Positions 1 through 9,863 are shown, counted from the first letter of the stretch. The stretch is DNA of 64,000 nt from Paenibacillus popilliae ATCC 14706 (GCF_000315235.1 NZ_BALG01000185.1:96280-160279), one strand, 5' to 3'. Numbers and translations are program-made. Notes: a model not told the origin generated them from the sequence alone.

Positions 1-1
1 G

Positions 2-106
2 GTCGATGGCAGAACGGTCCGGATCGAACGGCTGCTGCAGGAGCAGGATATTCAAGATTTCCTTCAACCCGAATATATGCCAGGCACGATGATTTCTCTC
101 GGATAA
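2..106 (+). CDS. ylzJ: YlzJ-like protein, C-terminal end (partial)
   Basis: The window opens inside a reading frame that gives 34 codons ending ...FLQPEYMPGTMISLG and a TAA at 104-106. The ending resembles the C-terminus of the small YlzJ-like family. In Bacillus ylzJ lies between tepA and spoIIIE, and here too it sits directly before a SpoIIIE gene. Function is unknown. The start is outside the window. Family assignment rests on the short tail plus gene order, so it is moderately sure. Confidence 0.6.
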   Translation, partial: VDGRTVRIERLLQEQDIQDFLQPEYMPGTMISLG

Positions 107-132
107 GACGGACTCGCGGGACCGAAAGCTAA

Positions 133-172
133 CAAGCACGCTTCATGATTGGAGCGTGCTTGCTCCTGTTCT
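133..172 (+). terminator. Hairpin terminator after ylzJ
   Basis: A perfect 10-bp stem (CAAGCACGCT at 133-142 with AGCGTGCTTG at 153-162) has a 10-nt loop and is followed by a modest T-containing tail. It separates ylzJ from spoIIIE. Confidence 0.6.
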
Positions 173-288
173 GAGGTAGGTCCCCGTTAATCAATGATGT
201 GTAGAATTACGCCCCAAGGACTCTTCCATCCCGATAGGAAGAACGGTTGTTCTGTGATATAATGGATGGATGGATGGAGGTGAGGTAC

Positions 289-2883
289 TTGCCACGGAGG
301 AAGAAAAAAAAGGCGTCCTTCAGCAAGAGTCTAAAATATGAAATCTACGGTATTTTGCTGATAACCTGTTCGGGAATTGCTCTTGCTGGCGGCGCGGCAT
401 TCGGCCGCTCTTTGTCCAAAATCGCGGGTATGCTGCTGGGGAAATTCTATTTTGTTATCCCGCTCGTGTTCATATATTTCGGACTTACTGCGATGATTAA
501 GCGCCAGTGGCCTTCCGGCTGGAATCCGCGAAAAACGGGGATGCTCTGCATCATACTGGCTCTGACGATGATACCTACAGTCCATACCGTGGAGCAGCGA
601 ATACTTCCTGGTGCGGAGGAGGTTCGTGCAGCCATTATTTTTCAAGACATACATAACGCATTGAAAGTGGAATTGCTGCAGTCTCCGGACACGGGCTCAA
701 CCGGTACGATGCTGCAAAAGGATATAAGCGGTGGATATGTCGGGGCAGCGCTATATTGCGCCCTGTTCGTGCTGTTTGGCTGTCAGGGCGCGAAGCTGCT
801 GATGATCGTGTTGCTGTTCATCGGCTTTATGCTGGCGACTCAGTTGTCCTATGTCGAGATGGCGCGCTTAATACGAACCCAAATTAAGAAATGGACCGTC
901 ATGATGTACAAGAAGCGCAAAGCGCGGCTCAATGAACGCAGGGTAGTGGAGAGCAATAGCCAGACTGCCGTGAAAGCGAAGCGTTCGCGCGATCGAATTC
1001 CTGATCGGGTGGAAGAAGAGGATGAGGACGGTCCTCCACGGCGGAAAAAGGTTCCTGTCTTTTTTCAATTGTTCGACGGCGAGCGCCGAACCGATAGGGA
1101 GGGCAAAGAATATGCCGAAGATCCGGCCGTATTCATGGCTGACGCTCCGGGCGCGGTTTCGTTGCACCAGGAGACGGAAGAACCGTCTGCTGCTGCTGAC
1201 GGAGCGAAGGAAGCCGCGCCGCTGTTCCGCGATTTCACCGCCCAGCAGGCATCGGATGCGGCCGGATGGCAGAATGACCAAACCGATGAAGATGGCATCT
1301 CAGAGATGAAGCGTGTCATCCCGCAGGGCGGCGAGCATTCGGGCGGGGAAGAGAAGACTGCCTCCGATTCCGCGCCGACGGATGCCGGACACGGGGGATT
1401 GGACGGGGGTGAAGCGGATGCAGCCGGAGCTCCGCCTGCACCGGTCAAGAAGCCGCCGAAGCCGTACCGGCTCCCTTCCTTCTCTCTTCTTGCCAAGCAG
1501 CAGAGCGCTGGCAAGGGCGGCGAGCATTCCGACTTCATGCAGACGGCACGCAAGCTGGAGGCGACGCTGGAGAGCTTCGGGGTGCGCGCCAAAGTATTGG
1601 AAGTGGTGCGGGGACCTGCCGTTACGCGCTACGAGATTCAGCCGGATATCGGCGTCAAGGTGAGCCGCATCGTCAGCTTGTCTGATGATATCGCACTCGC
1701 CCTGGCGGCGAAGGATATTCGTATGGAGGCGCCGATTCCGGGGAAATCGGCCATCGGCATTGAAGTGCCGAATCATGAAGTGTCGGTCGTAACGATGCGG
1801 GAAGTGATGGAGACGCCAACCTTTACCGAAGCGCCTTCCCGGTTGTCCATCTCCCTCGGCCGCGATATTTCCGGTATGCCGATCGTCGGCAATCTGGCGC
1901 GAATGCCCCATCTGCTCGTCGCGGGCGCGACCGGCTCGGGGAAATCGGTCTGCATTAATGGCATTATTACGAGCATTCTGTACAAGGCGAAGCCGGATGA
2001 GGTCAAGTTCCTTATGGTCGACCCGAAGATGGTCGAGCTAAATGTCTATAACGGCATTCCGCACTTGCTTGCTCCGGTCGTCACCGATCCGAAGCGGGCG
2101 TCGCTTGCTCTCAAAAAAATCGTTGTCGAGATGGAGAAGCGCTATGAGCTGTTCTCCAAATCCGGAACGCGCAATATTGAAGGCTACAATAAGTTGATGG
2201 CGGAGCAGCCGGATATGCTGCTGCCGTACATTGTCGTCATCGTGGACGAGCTGGCCGATCTGATGATGGTCGCCGCGAACGATGTAGAGGATGCGATCTG
2301 CCGTCTCGCCCAGATGGCGCGGGCAGCGGGGATCCACCTCATCATCGCGACCCAGCGGCCATCGGTTGATGTTATAACAGGGCTTATCAAGGCGAACATT
2401 CCTTCCCGGATTGCCTTCGGCGTGTCGTCGCAAGTTGATTCGCGAACGATTCTCGATTCAGCCGGAGCAGAGAAGCTGCTTGGACGGGGAGATATGCTGT
2501 TCCTCCCGGTAGGCGCTTCGAAGCCGGTTCGCGTTCAGGGCGCCTTCTTGTCCGATCAGGAGGTAGAGGCGGTTGTCGCGTATGTGAGCAGCCAGGGAGA
2601 AGCGGAATTCAACGAAGAGCTTGTTCCCGAGCTGGATGAGAATGGGATGGCTTCGGATGAACCGGTCGATGAATTGTATAACCAGGCGCTGCAGATTGTG
2701 CTGGAGGCTCAGCAAGCATCGGCCTCGCTGCTGCAACGGCGGATGCGCATCGGCTATAATCGCGCAAGCCGATTGATCGATTATATGCAAATGCAGGGAA
2801 TTATCGGGCCGCATGAAGGAAGCCGCCCGCGCGAAGTGCTCATGACGCTGGAACAATTTGAACAGAGCAAGCTATCCTCTTAA
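289..2883 (+). CDS. spoIIIE: DNA translocase SpoIIIE/FtsK family
   Basis: This is an ATP-driven, membrane-anchored DNA pump that moves the chromosome into the forespore and clears DNA from septa. The 864-residue product starts [11 protein letters not shown]. About four hydrophobic segments lie in the first 190 residues, followed by a charged low-complexity linker (about 220-400), the alpha/beta RecA-like motor with Walker A GATGSGKS (546-553) and [13 protein letters not shown], and a C-terminal winged-helix gamma domain (about 795-864) that reads SRS/KOPS-like sequences. I chose the TTG at 289 because GGAGGTGAG lies just upstream. An in-frame ATG further up (247) has no ribosome site. A -10-like TATAAT lies at 258-263. 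The neighbours ylzJ upstream and sleB/ymf genes downstream fit the Bacillales order. Confidence 0.95.
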   Translation: MPRRKKKKASFSKSLKYEIYGILLITCSGIALAGGAAFGRSLSKIAGMLLGKFYFVIPLVFIYFGLTAMIKRQWPSGWNPRKTGMLCIILALTMIPTVHTVEQRILPGAEEVRAAIIFQDIHNALKVELLQSPDTGSTGTMLQKDISGGYVGAALYCALFVLFGCQGAKLLMIVLLFIGFMLATQLSYVEMARLIRTQIKKWTVMMYKKRKARLNERRVVESNSQTAVKAKRSRDRIPDRVEEEDEDGPPRRKKVPVFFQLFDGERRTDREGKEYAEDPAVFMADAPGAVSLHQETEEPSAAADGAKEAAPLFRDFTAQQASDAAGWQNDQTDEDGISEMKRVIPQGGEHSGGEEKTASDSAPTDAGHGGLDGGEADAAGAPPAPVKKPPKPYRLPSFSLLAKQQSAGKGGEHSDFMQTARKLEATLESFGVRAKVLEVVRGPAVTRYEIQPDIGVKVSRIVSLSDDIALALAAKDIRMEAPIPGKSAIGIEVPNHEVSVVTMREVMETPTFTEAPSRLSISLGRDISGMPIVGNLARMPHLLVAGATGSGKSVCINGIITSILYKAKPDEVKFLMVDPKMVELNVYNGIPHLLAPVVTDPKRASLALKKIVVEMEKRYELFSKSGTRNIEGYNKLMAEQPDMLLPYIVVIVDELADLMMVAANDVEDAICRLAQMARAAGIHLIIATQRPSVDVITGLIKANIPSRIAFGVSSQVDSRTILDSAGAEKLLGRGDMLFLPVGASKPVRVQGAFLSDQEVEAVVAYVSSQGEAEFNEELVPELDENGMASDEPVDELYNQALQIVLEAQQASASLLQRRMRIGYNRASRLIDYMQMQGIIGPHEGSRPREVLMTLEQFEQSKLSS

Positions 2884-2912
2884 GGCGGATGGCAACTCGA
2901 TAAGCTTTGATG

Positions 2913-2938
2913 AAAAGACGCTACGGCGTCTTTTTTTT
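2913..2938 (+). terminator. Terminator after spoIIIE
   Basis: AAAGACGC / GCGTCTTT stem closed by a C(TACG)G tetraloop of the UNCG class and followed by eight T residues. A textbook intrinsic terminator. Confidence 0.9.
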
Positions 2939-3114
2939 GCAGCTGGAAAAATCGAGAGCACATTCCTTCGCCAACAGGCGTTATCCCCTCAACTCCGTAT
3001 GTGGAATCCCCTGCGGCACCGTCGAACTGGCAGGGTGAATAGAACATGCCTGGTTTTCTCATAATAAAGTTGCCAATCCTGTCAAATTCACAAGAGAGAG
3101 GTAGACGTTAGGTC

Positions 3115-3849
3115 ATGAGAAAACACATGATTTGGATTACGATGTGTATGGTATTCGTTCTGTTCGGCGCTTACCAATACAAGCATATGACGGAAAACGC
3201 GGCCACCTTCAGCGGTGCAATGTTAACGTACGGTTCACAGGGGCAAGACGTAAGTGAGCTTCAGGGCCGCCTGAAATTTCTCGGCTTCTATTACGGCAAT
3301 GTTGATGGCAGCTTCGGCAGCAAGACTCGCAACTCCGTCAAATGGTTCCAATCGGAATTCGGAATGACGGTGGACGGCATTGTCGGATCGAAAACGAGAG
3401 ACAAGCTGGTCAAGGCGACAAAGAACTGGAAGCCTAAGACGGCGCCGAGCGGAGGCAAGCCAAGCAATATTAGCGGCTCGAATGCGATGGGGTTATCGGA
3501 CAACGATCTGAAGCTGATGGCCAATGCGGTCTACGGGGAAGCCCGGGGAGAGGTGTATGAAGGCCAGGTGGCGGTTGCTGCGGTTATTTTGAATCGGGTC
3601 AAATCCCCTAGCTTCCCGAATACCTCATCCGGCGTCATCTTCCAACCGGGAGCCTTTACTGCCGTAGCCGACGGACAGATCTGGCTTGAGCCGAATGAAA
3701 GGGCCCGGCAGGCTGTTCAGGATGCCTTGAATGGCTGGGATCCTTCGGGAGGGTGCTTATATTACTTCAATCCAGAGACGGCGACGTCCAAATGGATTTG
3801 GACACGGCCGCAGGTGAAGACGATTGGAAAACATATCTTCTGTATGTAA
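3115..3849 (+). CDS. sleB: Spore cortex-lytic enzyme SleB-type cell wall hydrolase
   Basis: The 244-residue protein is predicted to cleave cortex peptidoglycan as a lytic transglycosylase during germination. It has an N-terminal membrane/signal segment (about 5-20), a peptidoglycan-binding domain (about 38-98, with LQGRLKFLGFYYGNVDG and WFQSEFGMTVDGIVGSKT), a linker, and a Hydrolase_2 catalytic domain from about 128 with NAVYGEARGE, where Glu142 is the likely catalytic acid. The AGAGAGGT ribosome site supports the ATG at 3115. It is monocistronic, bounded by terminators. Several SleB paralogs (SleB, CwlJ-like, YkvT) share this domain. The PG-binding domain favours SleB over CwlJ. No YpeB gene follows. 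Confidence 0.85.
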   Translation: MRKHMIWITMCMVFVLFGAYQYKHMTENAATFSGAMLTYGSQGQDVSELQGRLKFLGFYYGNVDGSFGSKTRNSVKWFQSEFGMTVDGIVGSKTRDKLVKATKNWKPKTAPSGGKPSNISGSNAMGLSDNDLKLMANAVYGEARGEVYEGQVAVAAVILNRVKSPSFPNTSSGVIFQPGAFTAVADGQIWLEPNERARQAVQDALNGWDPSGGCLYYFNPETATSKWIWTRPQVKTIGKHIFCM

Positions 3850-3858
3850 TCCATGACG

Positions 3859-3896
3859 AAGAAGCAATGGTCTGATCGGCCGTTTGCTTCTTTTGT
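3859..3896 (+). terminator. Terminator after sleB
   Basis: AAGAAGCAA (3859-3867) pairs with TTGCTTCTT (3884-3892), followed by TTTGTT. Confidence 0.75.
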
Positions 3897-4116
3897 TCAA
3901 ATATAAGCAAGTACGGGATCCCATCTATACTTGGCAAGTTGTTCAACCAGAAACGCTTTCCGTCCTTGAAGGGGACGAAGGTGTTTCTGCTTATCTCGCG
4001 GCCCACTATTTCTTTTAGGACATGCTCCTGTAAAACAGGTATACATCGGGTACGAATCGAATATAACATGCATGACATCAGCCGTGCATCGTACACGGAA
4101 GAAAAGGGGTAAGTAC

Positions 4117-5400
4117 ATGGAGAAGCAATCGACGTTCGAACGAGGAACGGCCAATGGGATTCGCATTCACGTCCTGCCGACAAAGCGGTTCAAGACCTAT
4201 GCGATCGCCGTCTACATGGGCGCGCTGCTGCAGGAAGACACCGTGACTCCGCTGGCGCTAACGCCATTCGTGCTGCGGCGGGGGACAGCAGCGTACCCGG
4301 AGACGATCCGGTTCCGTGAGAGACTCGATGAACTGTATGGAGCTGGGTTCGGCTTCGATATTTATAAACGCGGCGATTACCAGATTGTGCAGTTCCGAAT
4401 GGATGTCATCAACGACGCTTTTGTGCAATCGGCCGATTCCTTGCTGGAGAAGGCATTTGAATTTTTAGGAGGATGCATAACAGCACCAGTGATTCAAGAC
4501 GGCGTCTTTCGCTCGAAATATGTGAAGGAAGAAAAAGAAACGCTGATGCAGCGAATTGAAGCGATCATTAATGACAAAATTCGTTACGCCGCGGAGCGCT
4601 GCATCGAAGAAATGTGCAAGGAGGAACCATACCGTCTTCATGCGTTGGGCAACAGCCGCGAGCTGGAGGGCATCGACGCCGGTTCGCTGTACCGGCATTA
4701 CCAGAAATGGCTGCAGCACTCGGCCATCGATGTATATGTCATCGGCGATACGAGCCTGGAGGAGGTCGAACGGCTCGTAAAGGAATCATTCCGCATCAAC
4801 CGCGTCGGAGAGACGCCTTATGCCCGTTCGATTCCGGTGCCGCGCACAGGAGAACCGAACACAGTCGTCGAGAAGCTGGAAGTGAATCAGGGCAAGCTCA
4901 ATCTCGGTCTCCGCTCCACGATAACATACGCCGACGACGCGTACCCTGCCGCCCTGCTGTTCAACGGCGTGCTTGGCGGATACCCGCATTCGAAGCTGTT
5001 TATTCATGTCAGGGAAAAGAACAGTCTCGCTTACTACACATCGTCGCGGCTGGATGGCCATAAAGGGATTTGCGCCATTCAATCAGGAATTGAATTCCAG
5101 AACTATGAAAAAGCGAAGCAGATTATTATGGAGCAGATCGAAGCGATGAAGGCAGGACGCATCGACGAGAAGGAGCTGCAGCAGACAAAGGCGATGATTG
5201 CCAACCAACTGCGGGAAATCGGGGATTCCGCCTTCGAAATGATCGGGTTCGATTTCAACCGCGTGCTGTCCGGCAAGGAACGGTCAACATCGCAACTGAT
5301 CGCCGCCACGGAGCAGATGGAAGCGACGGCCATCCAGGCCGCCGCCGAGACGTTTCATGTCGACACGATTTATTTTTTGCGCAACCGGGAGGAGGTATAA
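4117..5400 (+). CDS. ymfF: M16-family peptidase-like subunit YmfF (no zinc motif)
   Basis: The 427-residue protein has the M16 (pitrilysin/MPP-like) fold signature but lacks the HxxEH zinc-binding motif: the corresponding N-terminal region reads TPLALTPFVLRRGTAAYPE. It is therefore expected to be the non-catalytic partner of the following ymfH product, as in other heterodimeric M16 enzymes. In Bacillus the ymfF-ymfH-ymfI genes sit together. YmfI acts in EF-P 5-aminopentanol modification, and current annotation associates YmfF and YmfH with that pathway without a defined reaction. The ATG at 4117 was chosen for the AAGGGGTAA upstream. A longer in-frame start at 4072 has no ribosome site. Only three bases separate it from ymfH. 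Confidence 0.85.
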   Translation: MEKQSTFERGTANGIRIHVLPTKRFKTYAIAVYMGALLQEDTVTPLALTPFVLRRGTAAYPETIRFRERLDELYGAGFGFDIYKRGDYQIVQFRMDVINDAFVQSADSLLEKAFEFLGGCITAPVIQDGVFRSKYVKEEKETLMQRIEAIINDKIRYAAERCIEEMCKEEPYRLHALGNSRELEGIDAGSLYRHYQKWLQHSAIDVYVIGDTSLEEVERLVKESFRINRVGETPYARSIPVPRTGEPNTVVEKLEVNQGKLNLGLRSTITYADDAYPAALLFNGVLGGYPHSKLFIHVREKNSLAYYTSSRLDGHKGICAIQSGIEFQNYEKAKQIIMEQIEAMKAGRIDEKELQQTKAMIANQLREIGDSAFEMIGFDFNRVLSGKERSTSQLIAATEQMEATAIQAAAETFHVDTIYFLRNREEV

Positions 5401-5403
5401 GGC

Positions 5404-6687
5404 ATGGAACAACGCCGCTATTCCCAACTACAGGAAACGCTCTATTACGAGCGAATGGACAATGGTCTGGACGTCTATGTCCTGCCGAAGTCCGGCTTCC
5501 AAAAGACGTATGCGTCCTTTTCTACCAAATACGGATCGATTGACAATCACTTTCGGGTAGAGGGGCAGGATGCCGTCAAGGTTCCGGACGGGATTGCCCA
5601 TTTCCTGGAGCATAAAATGTTCGAAGAGCCGGAAGGCGACATCTTCGCCACCTTCGCGGAGCAGGGAGCTTCGGCGAATGCGTTCACGACATTCGATCGG
5701 ACGGTCTATTTATTCTCTTCCACGAGCAATATCGAGAAAAATGTGCAAACGCTTGTCGATTTTGTGCAGCGTCCTTATTTTACGGATGAAAATGTGGAGA
5801 AGGAAAAGGGCATTATCGCCCAGGAGATCAATATGTACCGCGATAATCCAACTTGGCGCGTCTACTTCGGGCTCATTGCAGCGATGTATCAGGTCCATCC
5901 TGTGCATATCGATATCGCCGGCACGGTAGAATCGATTGGCACGATAACGAAGGATACGCTGTATACATGCTACCATACGTTCTACCACCCGACCAATATG
6001 CTTCTCTTTATCGTCGGTGGCGTCGATCCGGAACGGATGATGGCTTTCATCCGCGAGAACCAGGCCCGCAAATCGTTCGAGCCTCAGGGCAAGATTGAAC
6101 GTATTTTCGACATCGAGCCCGAGACGGTACCCGAAGCCCGTAAAGTAGTGAAGCTTCCAGTTTCGCTGCCGCGCTGCTACTTCGGTTGCAAGGAGCAGAA
6201 GCCGGGTCTGAACGGTCGTGCCCTGCTGGAATATGAAATCGCGACGCGGCTCATGATGGATCTGCTCCTTGGCTCCAGCTCGGCCTTAAACCAGATATTA
6301 TACGAAGAAGGACTGACGACGGATTCCTTCGGGAGCGAGTTCAACTGCAGCCCGGATTATGCCTTCTCGATTATGGGAGGAGAGACGAAGGATCCGGACC
6401 GTCTGGTGGAGCGGGTGCGCGAGCTGGTGGACGACGCGAAGACGACGGGATTCGAGCCGGCTTCCTTCGAGCGCATCCGCAGCAAAGCGATCGGGGCCTA
6501 CTTGCGAATGCTGAATTCACCAGAGACCATTGCGAATGAATTCACGAAGTGTAAGTTCCGGGATGCGGATTTATTTGATATACTTTCCGTATACGAATCG
6601 CTGACACTGGAACAGATTCACCAACGGCTGCAGGATCATTTCGATTGGAACCGTCTGGCCATCTCGATCGTCGAGAAGCCGGATTGA
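5404..6687 (+). CDS. ymfH: M16-family zinc peptidase YmfH
   Basis: The 427-residue zinc peptidase carries the M16 motif HFLEH at residues 66-70 (zinc ligands His66 and His70, catalytic Glu69). The third ligand is probably Glu141 in IIAQEINMYRDNP, with spacing usual for the family. The ATG at 5404 follows GGAGGAGG, which overlaps the end of ymfF, so the two are translationally linked. Presumed to form a heterodimer with YmfF. Its substrate is unknown. The link to EF-P modification is by neighbourhood with ymfI. Length equals that of YmfF, as expected for paired subunits. Confidence 0.88.
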   Translation: MEQRRYSQLQETLYYERMDNGLDVYVLPKSGFQKTYASFSTKYGSIDNHFRVEGQDAVKVPDGIAHFLEHKMFEEPEGDIFATFAEQGASANAFTTFDRTVYLFSSTSNIEKNVQTLVDFVQRPYFTDENVEKEKGIIAQEINMYRDNPTWRVYFGLIAAMYQVHPVHIDIAGTVESIGTITKDTLYTCYHTFYHPTNMLLFIVGGVDPERMMAFIRENQARKSFEPQGKIERIFDIEPETVPEARKVVKLPVSLPRCYFGCKEQKPGLNGRALLEYEIATRLMMDLLLGSSSALNQILYEEGLTTDSFGSEFNCSPDYAFSIMGGETKDPDRLVERVRELVDDAKTTGFEPASFERIRSKAIGAYLRMLNSPETIANEFTKCKFRDADLFDILSVYESLTLEQIHQRLQDHFDWNRLAISIVEKPD

Positions 6688-6698
6688 AGCATGAATAC

Positions 6699-6725
6699 CC
6701 TTCGAATGGCATTGCTCTTCGAAGG
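6699..6725 (+). terminator. Hairpin between ymfH and ymfI
   Basis: CCTTCGAA (6699-6706) pairs with TTCGAAGG (6718-6725). A second GC-rich hairpin follows at about 6726-6762. No long T run is present, so this may attenuate or stabilise rather than terminate. Confidence 0.4.
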
Positions 6726-6803
6726 TGAAGGAGGAGGGCGTGCCAGACGGGCGCGCCTTCTGTTCTGATTAACGGTCGGCGGGAACAAAGGAGTGCATGA
6801 CAG

Positions 6804-7550
6804 ATGAAAGCATTGGCAGACACCTCGGTGCTCATTACCGGAGCAAGCCGTGGCATAGGCGCCGCGATTGCGCATAGGTTCGCCTCCGTCGGAATGAAGG
6901 TTATCATCCATTACTTGAACTCGCATGAAGCTGCCAACGAAGTCGCGAGAACCTGTCTTGCCTACGGCGGTGAAGCCATTACGATTTGCGCCGATCTTCG
7001 TTCGGCCGAACAGATCGACCGCATGAATTCAAAGCTGGACGAGTTGGGCTTTACGCCCGATATTTTGGTGAACAATGCGGGAACTGCCTATTACGGTCTG
7101 TTCACCAATGTGACGGAGGAGGAATGGGACGAGTGCATGAATATCAATCTGAAGGGAATGTTCCTCTGCACCCGGCGATTCGCTCCGCATATGATCTCGC
7201 AAAAGTACGGCCGCATTATTAACGTCTCCTCGGTATGGGGAATTACGGGTGCCTCATGCGAAGTGATGTATTCAACCGCCAAGGGAGGCGTCAATGCCTT
7301 CACGAAATCATTAGCCAAGGAGCTGGCCCCGTCCGGCGTTACCGTGAACGCCGTCGCACCCGGGGCCGTGGATACCGATATGATGAAGCATTTGGATACG
7401 TCGGAACGGAACGCTCTGGAGGAAGATATCCCAGTAGGCCGGTTAGGCACGCCAGACGAAATTGCCTCGCTAGTCTATTTCTTGGCTTTGCCGGAAGCCA
7501 GCTACATTACCGGACAAGTCATCAGCCCGAATGGGGGCTGGCAGACGTAA
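6804..7550 (+). CDS. ymfI: EF-P 5-aminopentanone reductase (SDR family)
   Basis: Short-chain dehydrogenase/reductase of 248 residues. It has the TGASRGIG cofactor motif (12-19), NNAG (90-93), Asn114 in NINLKG, a catalytic Ser in NVSSVWG (about 143), and Tyr156-xxx-Lys160 in YSTAKGG. In Bacillus subtilis YmfI reduces the 5-aminopentanone group on a lysine of elongation factor P to 5-aminopentanol. The assignment here rests on position directly after ymfF-ymfH. By sequence alone it could be called a FabG-like 3-oxoacyl-ACP reductase. The ATG at 6804 follows AAAGGAGTG. Confidence 0.85.
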   Translation: MKALADTSVLITGASRGIGAAIAHRFASVGMKVIIHYLNSHEAANEVARTCLAYGGEAITICADLRSAEQIDRMNSKLDELGFTPDILVNNAGTAYYGLFTNVTEEEWDECMNINLKGMFLCTRRFAPHMISQKYGRIINVSSVWGITGASCEVMYSTAKGGVNAFTKSLAKELAPSGVTVNAVAPGAVDTDMMKHLDTSERNALEEDIPVGRLGTPDEIASLVYFLALPEASYITGQVISPNGGWQT

Positions 7551-7652
7551 CCCGCCCTGCAGCCAGCCTGCTCCATGCATAATTCATGCTCCGGAGGACC
7601 ATATTACGACTGTTGACGCATGATTATAATTAGCCAACAAGGAGGCGTACTC

Positions 7653-7907
7653 ATGTCATCTGTACTGAAAAATTTCGACACATGGAAAAAGTTTCTGGGG
7701 GAGCGCGTCAAGCAGGCGAAAGGAATGGGCATGAGCGAAGAGACCATCTCTAACCTGGCCTATGAAATCGGTTCTTTCCTAGAGGAGAAGGTCGACCCGC
7801 AAAGTCAGGAAAACCGGGCACTGAAGGAATTGTGGGAAGTCGGCACCGAACAGGAGCAAAAGGTGCTGGCGAGCCTAATGGTCAAATTGGCGGAACACCA
7901 GAGTTAA
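7653..7907 (+). CDS. ymfJ: DUF3243 protein (YmfJ-like)
   Basis: Small acidic helical protein of 84 residues, MSSVLKNFDTWKKFLGERV..., matching the DUF3243 family found at this place in Bacillales genomes. CAAGGAGG seven bases before the ATG at 7653 fixes the start. An upstream in-frame ATG at 7620 lacks one. Function unknown. No membrane segment or metal motif is seen. Confidence 0.8.
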   Translation: MSSVLKNFDTWKKFLGERVKQAKGMGMSEETISNLAYEIGSFLEEKVDPQSQENRALKELWEVGTEQEQKVLASLMVKLAEHQS

Positions 7908-8009
7908 AAAGTACGGTTGAATAAAGGAAGGAAGTTCTGTACAAGAGCTTTCTTTCTTTTCATCTTAAAAAAATATGATCGGAAATACATGTCATATAAG
8001 TTGACAATC

Positions 8010-8018
8010 TGCTATAAT
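8010..8018 (+). promoter_or_regulatory. Extended -10 promoter before ymfK
   Basis: TGCTATAAT is a perfect extended -10 element. No good -35 lies 17 bp upstream. The nearby TTGACA at 8001 is only 6 bp away and cannot pair with it. Likely drives ymfK-rodZ. Confidence 0.5.
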
Positions 8019-8145
8019 GGATATGTCCGCCAAGCGGTAATTTGTGACCGCTTTTTCTTATTTGCTCGGTGGATCCAGGTGGAATTTGCGTGCCGAGTAT
8101 TGTAGAATGAGAACGGCGGAATTGTAACCGTGGACGAGGTGTGTC

Positions 8146-8910
8146 ATGAAGTATAAACAGTGGTATATGGAATATAAAATACATAAGAATCGCCCAGGCT
8201 TGCTGGGAGACATCGCGTCGCTGCTCGGTATGCTGGAGGTCAACATTTTGACGATTAACGGGGTGGAAGATAAGACCAGAGGTATGCTCCTTCAGACCGA
8301 TGACGATGAGAAGATCGAAGTAATGGGCAAGATGTTGAGAAAGGTAGACAACATTACGGTGTCCGCGCTGCGGCAGCCCCGGCTGGTAGATATTTTGGCC
8401 GTGCGCCATGGCCGCTATATCGAGCGCGATTCGGATGATCGGAAGACGTTCCGCTTTACCCGGGATGAGCTTGGCTTGCTCGTTGATTTCCTTGGCGAAA
8501 TATTCAAGCGCGACGGCCATCAGGTGATCGGCGTGCGCGGAATGCCGCGGGTCGGCAAGACAGAGTCCATCATTGCGGGAAGCGTCTGCTCCATGAAGCG
8601 CTGGTCCTTTGTCTCATCGACGCTTCTGCGCCAGACGGTGCGAAGCCAAATGTCCGGGGACGAAATGAATGTCAACAATATTTTCATTATTGACGGCATC
8701 GTAAGCACTATACGGTCCAATGATCGCCATGCGGCCTTGCTGCAGGAAATACTCGGGATGCCGTCGACGAAGGTCATCGAGCATCCGGATATATTTGTGA
8801 AGGAAACCCGCTACGATTATGATTTCTTTGATTATATCATTGAACTGCGGAACAGCCCCGACGAAGAGATTACATATGAGTCTTTTACGGCGAATTATTA
8901 TGATATATAA
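8146..8910 (+). CDS. ymfK: YmfK-like DUF3388 protein with ACT-like and P-loop regions
   Basis: A 254-residue protein of the DUF3388 family, function unknown. The N-terminal region (about 1-75, YKIHKNRPGLLGDIASLLGMLEVNI) looks like an ACT/ligand-binding fold. The middle carries GMPRVGKT (132-139), which fits the Walker A consensus. A Walker-B-like NIFIIDGIV follows. This suggests a small-molecule-sensing nucleotide-binding protein, but no reaction can be named. It is followed after about 50 bases by rodZ and is conserved at this place in Bacillus as ymfK. Confidence 0.78.
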   Translation: MKYKQWYMEYKIHKNRPGLLGDIASLLGMLEVNILTINGVEDKTRGMLLQTDDDEKIEVMGKMLRKVDNITVSALRQPRLVDILAVRHGRYIERDSDDRKTFRFTRDELGLLVDFLGEIFKRDGHQVIGVRGMPRVGKTESIIAGSVCSMKRWSFVSSTLLRQTVRSQMSGDEMNVNNIFIIDGIVSTIRSNDRHAALLQEILGMPSTKVIEHPDIFVKETRYDYDFFDYIIELRNSPDEEITYESFTANYYDI

Positions 8911-8960
8911 ATAGGATGAAAGCACCATTCGGGGAGAGATTCTATGCAGGAGGTGAAAAT

Positions 8961-9863
8961 GTGTCAGAATTGGGGCAGTTGTTGAAAAAGTCCAGGCTTG
9001 AAAAGGGCCTCACGCTGGATGACGTTCAAGAAGCGACCAAAATCCGCAAACGTTATCTGGAAGCGATAGAGGAAGGGGATTACAAAGTGCTGCCGGGCTC
9101 GTTCTATGTACGCGCCTTCATTAAGACGTACGCAGAGACGGTGAGCTTGAATCCGGATGAGCTCCTGCAATTTTATCGCAATGATATTCCCGCTCCGGAG
9201 GTGGAGACGCCGGTAGAGCCAATGATTCGCAAGAAGCGCCGTACGGTTCATTCGGATAAGTTCGGGCGTTGGGCGACGACGATACTGATGTGGTCGTTTT
9301 TGGCCCTAATCATTGTGATTTTTTATTTTTATGCAGTGAACAATAAGACGCCGGATAATCAGATATCTGACAATTCCGGAATTATAAGCGCCACTCCAGG
9401 GCAGGCAACACCGGGCCATGGCGCCCAGACTCCGTCCCCGGGCAGCGTCAGCGGAGCCAAGGAGCCGGAGACGCCGGTAGAGCCGGAGAAGGAGCCTATC
9501 GTTGAGCGCACGTCGGCGAACGGATATGAATATGCCGTCGCGTCGCCGGAAGATGGTAAGGTGGAAGCCGAGATTGCCGCTACGGGCCGAAGCTGGATCT
9601 CGGTACGGGAAGGCAACGGCCAAGGCAAGATATTGTTCGAGGGCACCGTTGATGCGGATTTCAAGCAGACCTTCGAAATTCCCGAAGCGGGATTGTATTT
9701 CCGATCCGGGAGAACGGATAATACGTCCATTACCGTGTTTGACCAGATGCTAGATGACGGTAATTCCGCCAATAACCCTGCCAACGTCATCGTCAAGGTC
9801 GTCTCCTATGAAGAAGCAGAGAAGCTGGCGGCAGAGGGCGGCGGCGCTTCCGGGGGCCAATAA
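8961..9863 (+). CDS. rodZ: RodZ-like cell-shape protein (YmfM)
   Basis: Membrane protein of 300 residues. It has a cytoplasmic helix-turn-helix of the HTH_25 type (1-70, SELGQLLKKSRLEKGLTLDDVQEATKIRKRYLEAIEEG), a basic stretch, one membrane span (about 104-126), a Pro/Thr-rich linker and an extracellular DUF4115-type beta domain (about 180-290). RodZ links MreB filaments to the elongasome. The GTG at 8961 is preceded by AGGAGGTGAAAAT. The longer in-frame start at 8916 is rejected. In Bacillales it precedes pgsA. Here the AT-rich island and rimO now lie between. Confidence 0.88.
   Translation: MSELGQLLKKSRLEKGLTLDDVQEATKIRKRYLEAIEEGDYKVLPGSFYVRAFIKTYAETVSLNPDELLQFYRNDIPAPEVETPVEPMIRKKRRTVHSDKFGRWATTILMWSFLALIIVIFYFYAVNNKTPDNQISDNSGIISATPGQATPGHGAQTPSPGSVSGAKEPETPVEPEKEPIVERTSANGYEYAVASPEDGKVEAEIAATGRSWISVREGNGQGKILFEGTVDADFKQTFEIPEAGLYFRSGRTDNTSITVFDQMLDDGNSANNPANVIVKVVSYEEAEKLAAEGGGASGGQ

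Noticed and set aside
8001..8018. TTGACA followed by TATAAT as a classic promoter
   Set aside because: Only 6 bp separate the two. The TATAAT is better explained as an extended -10 (TGCTATAAT).
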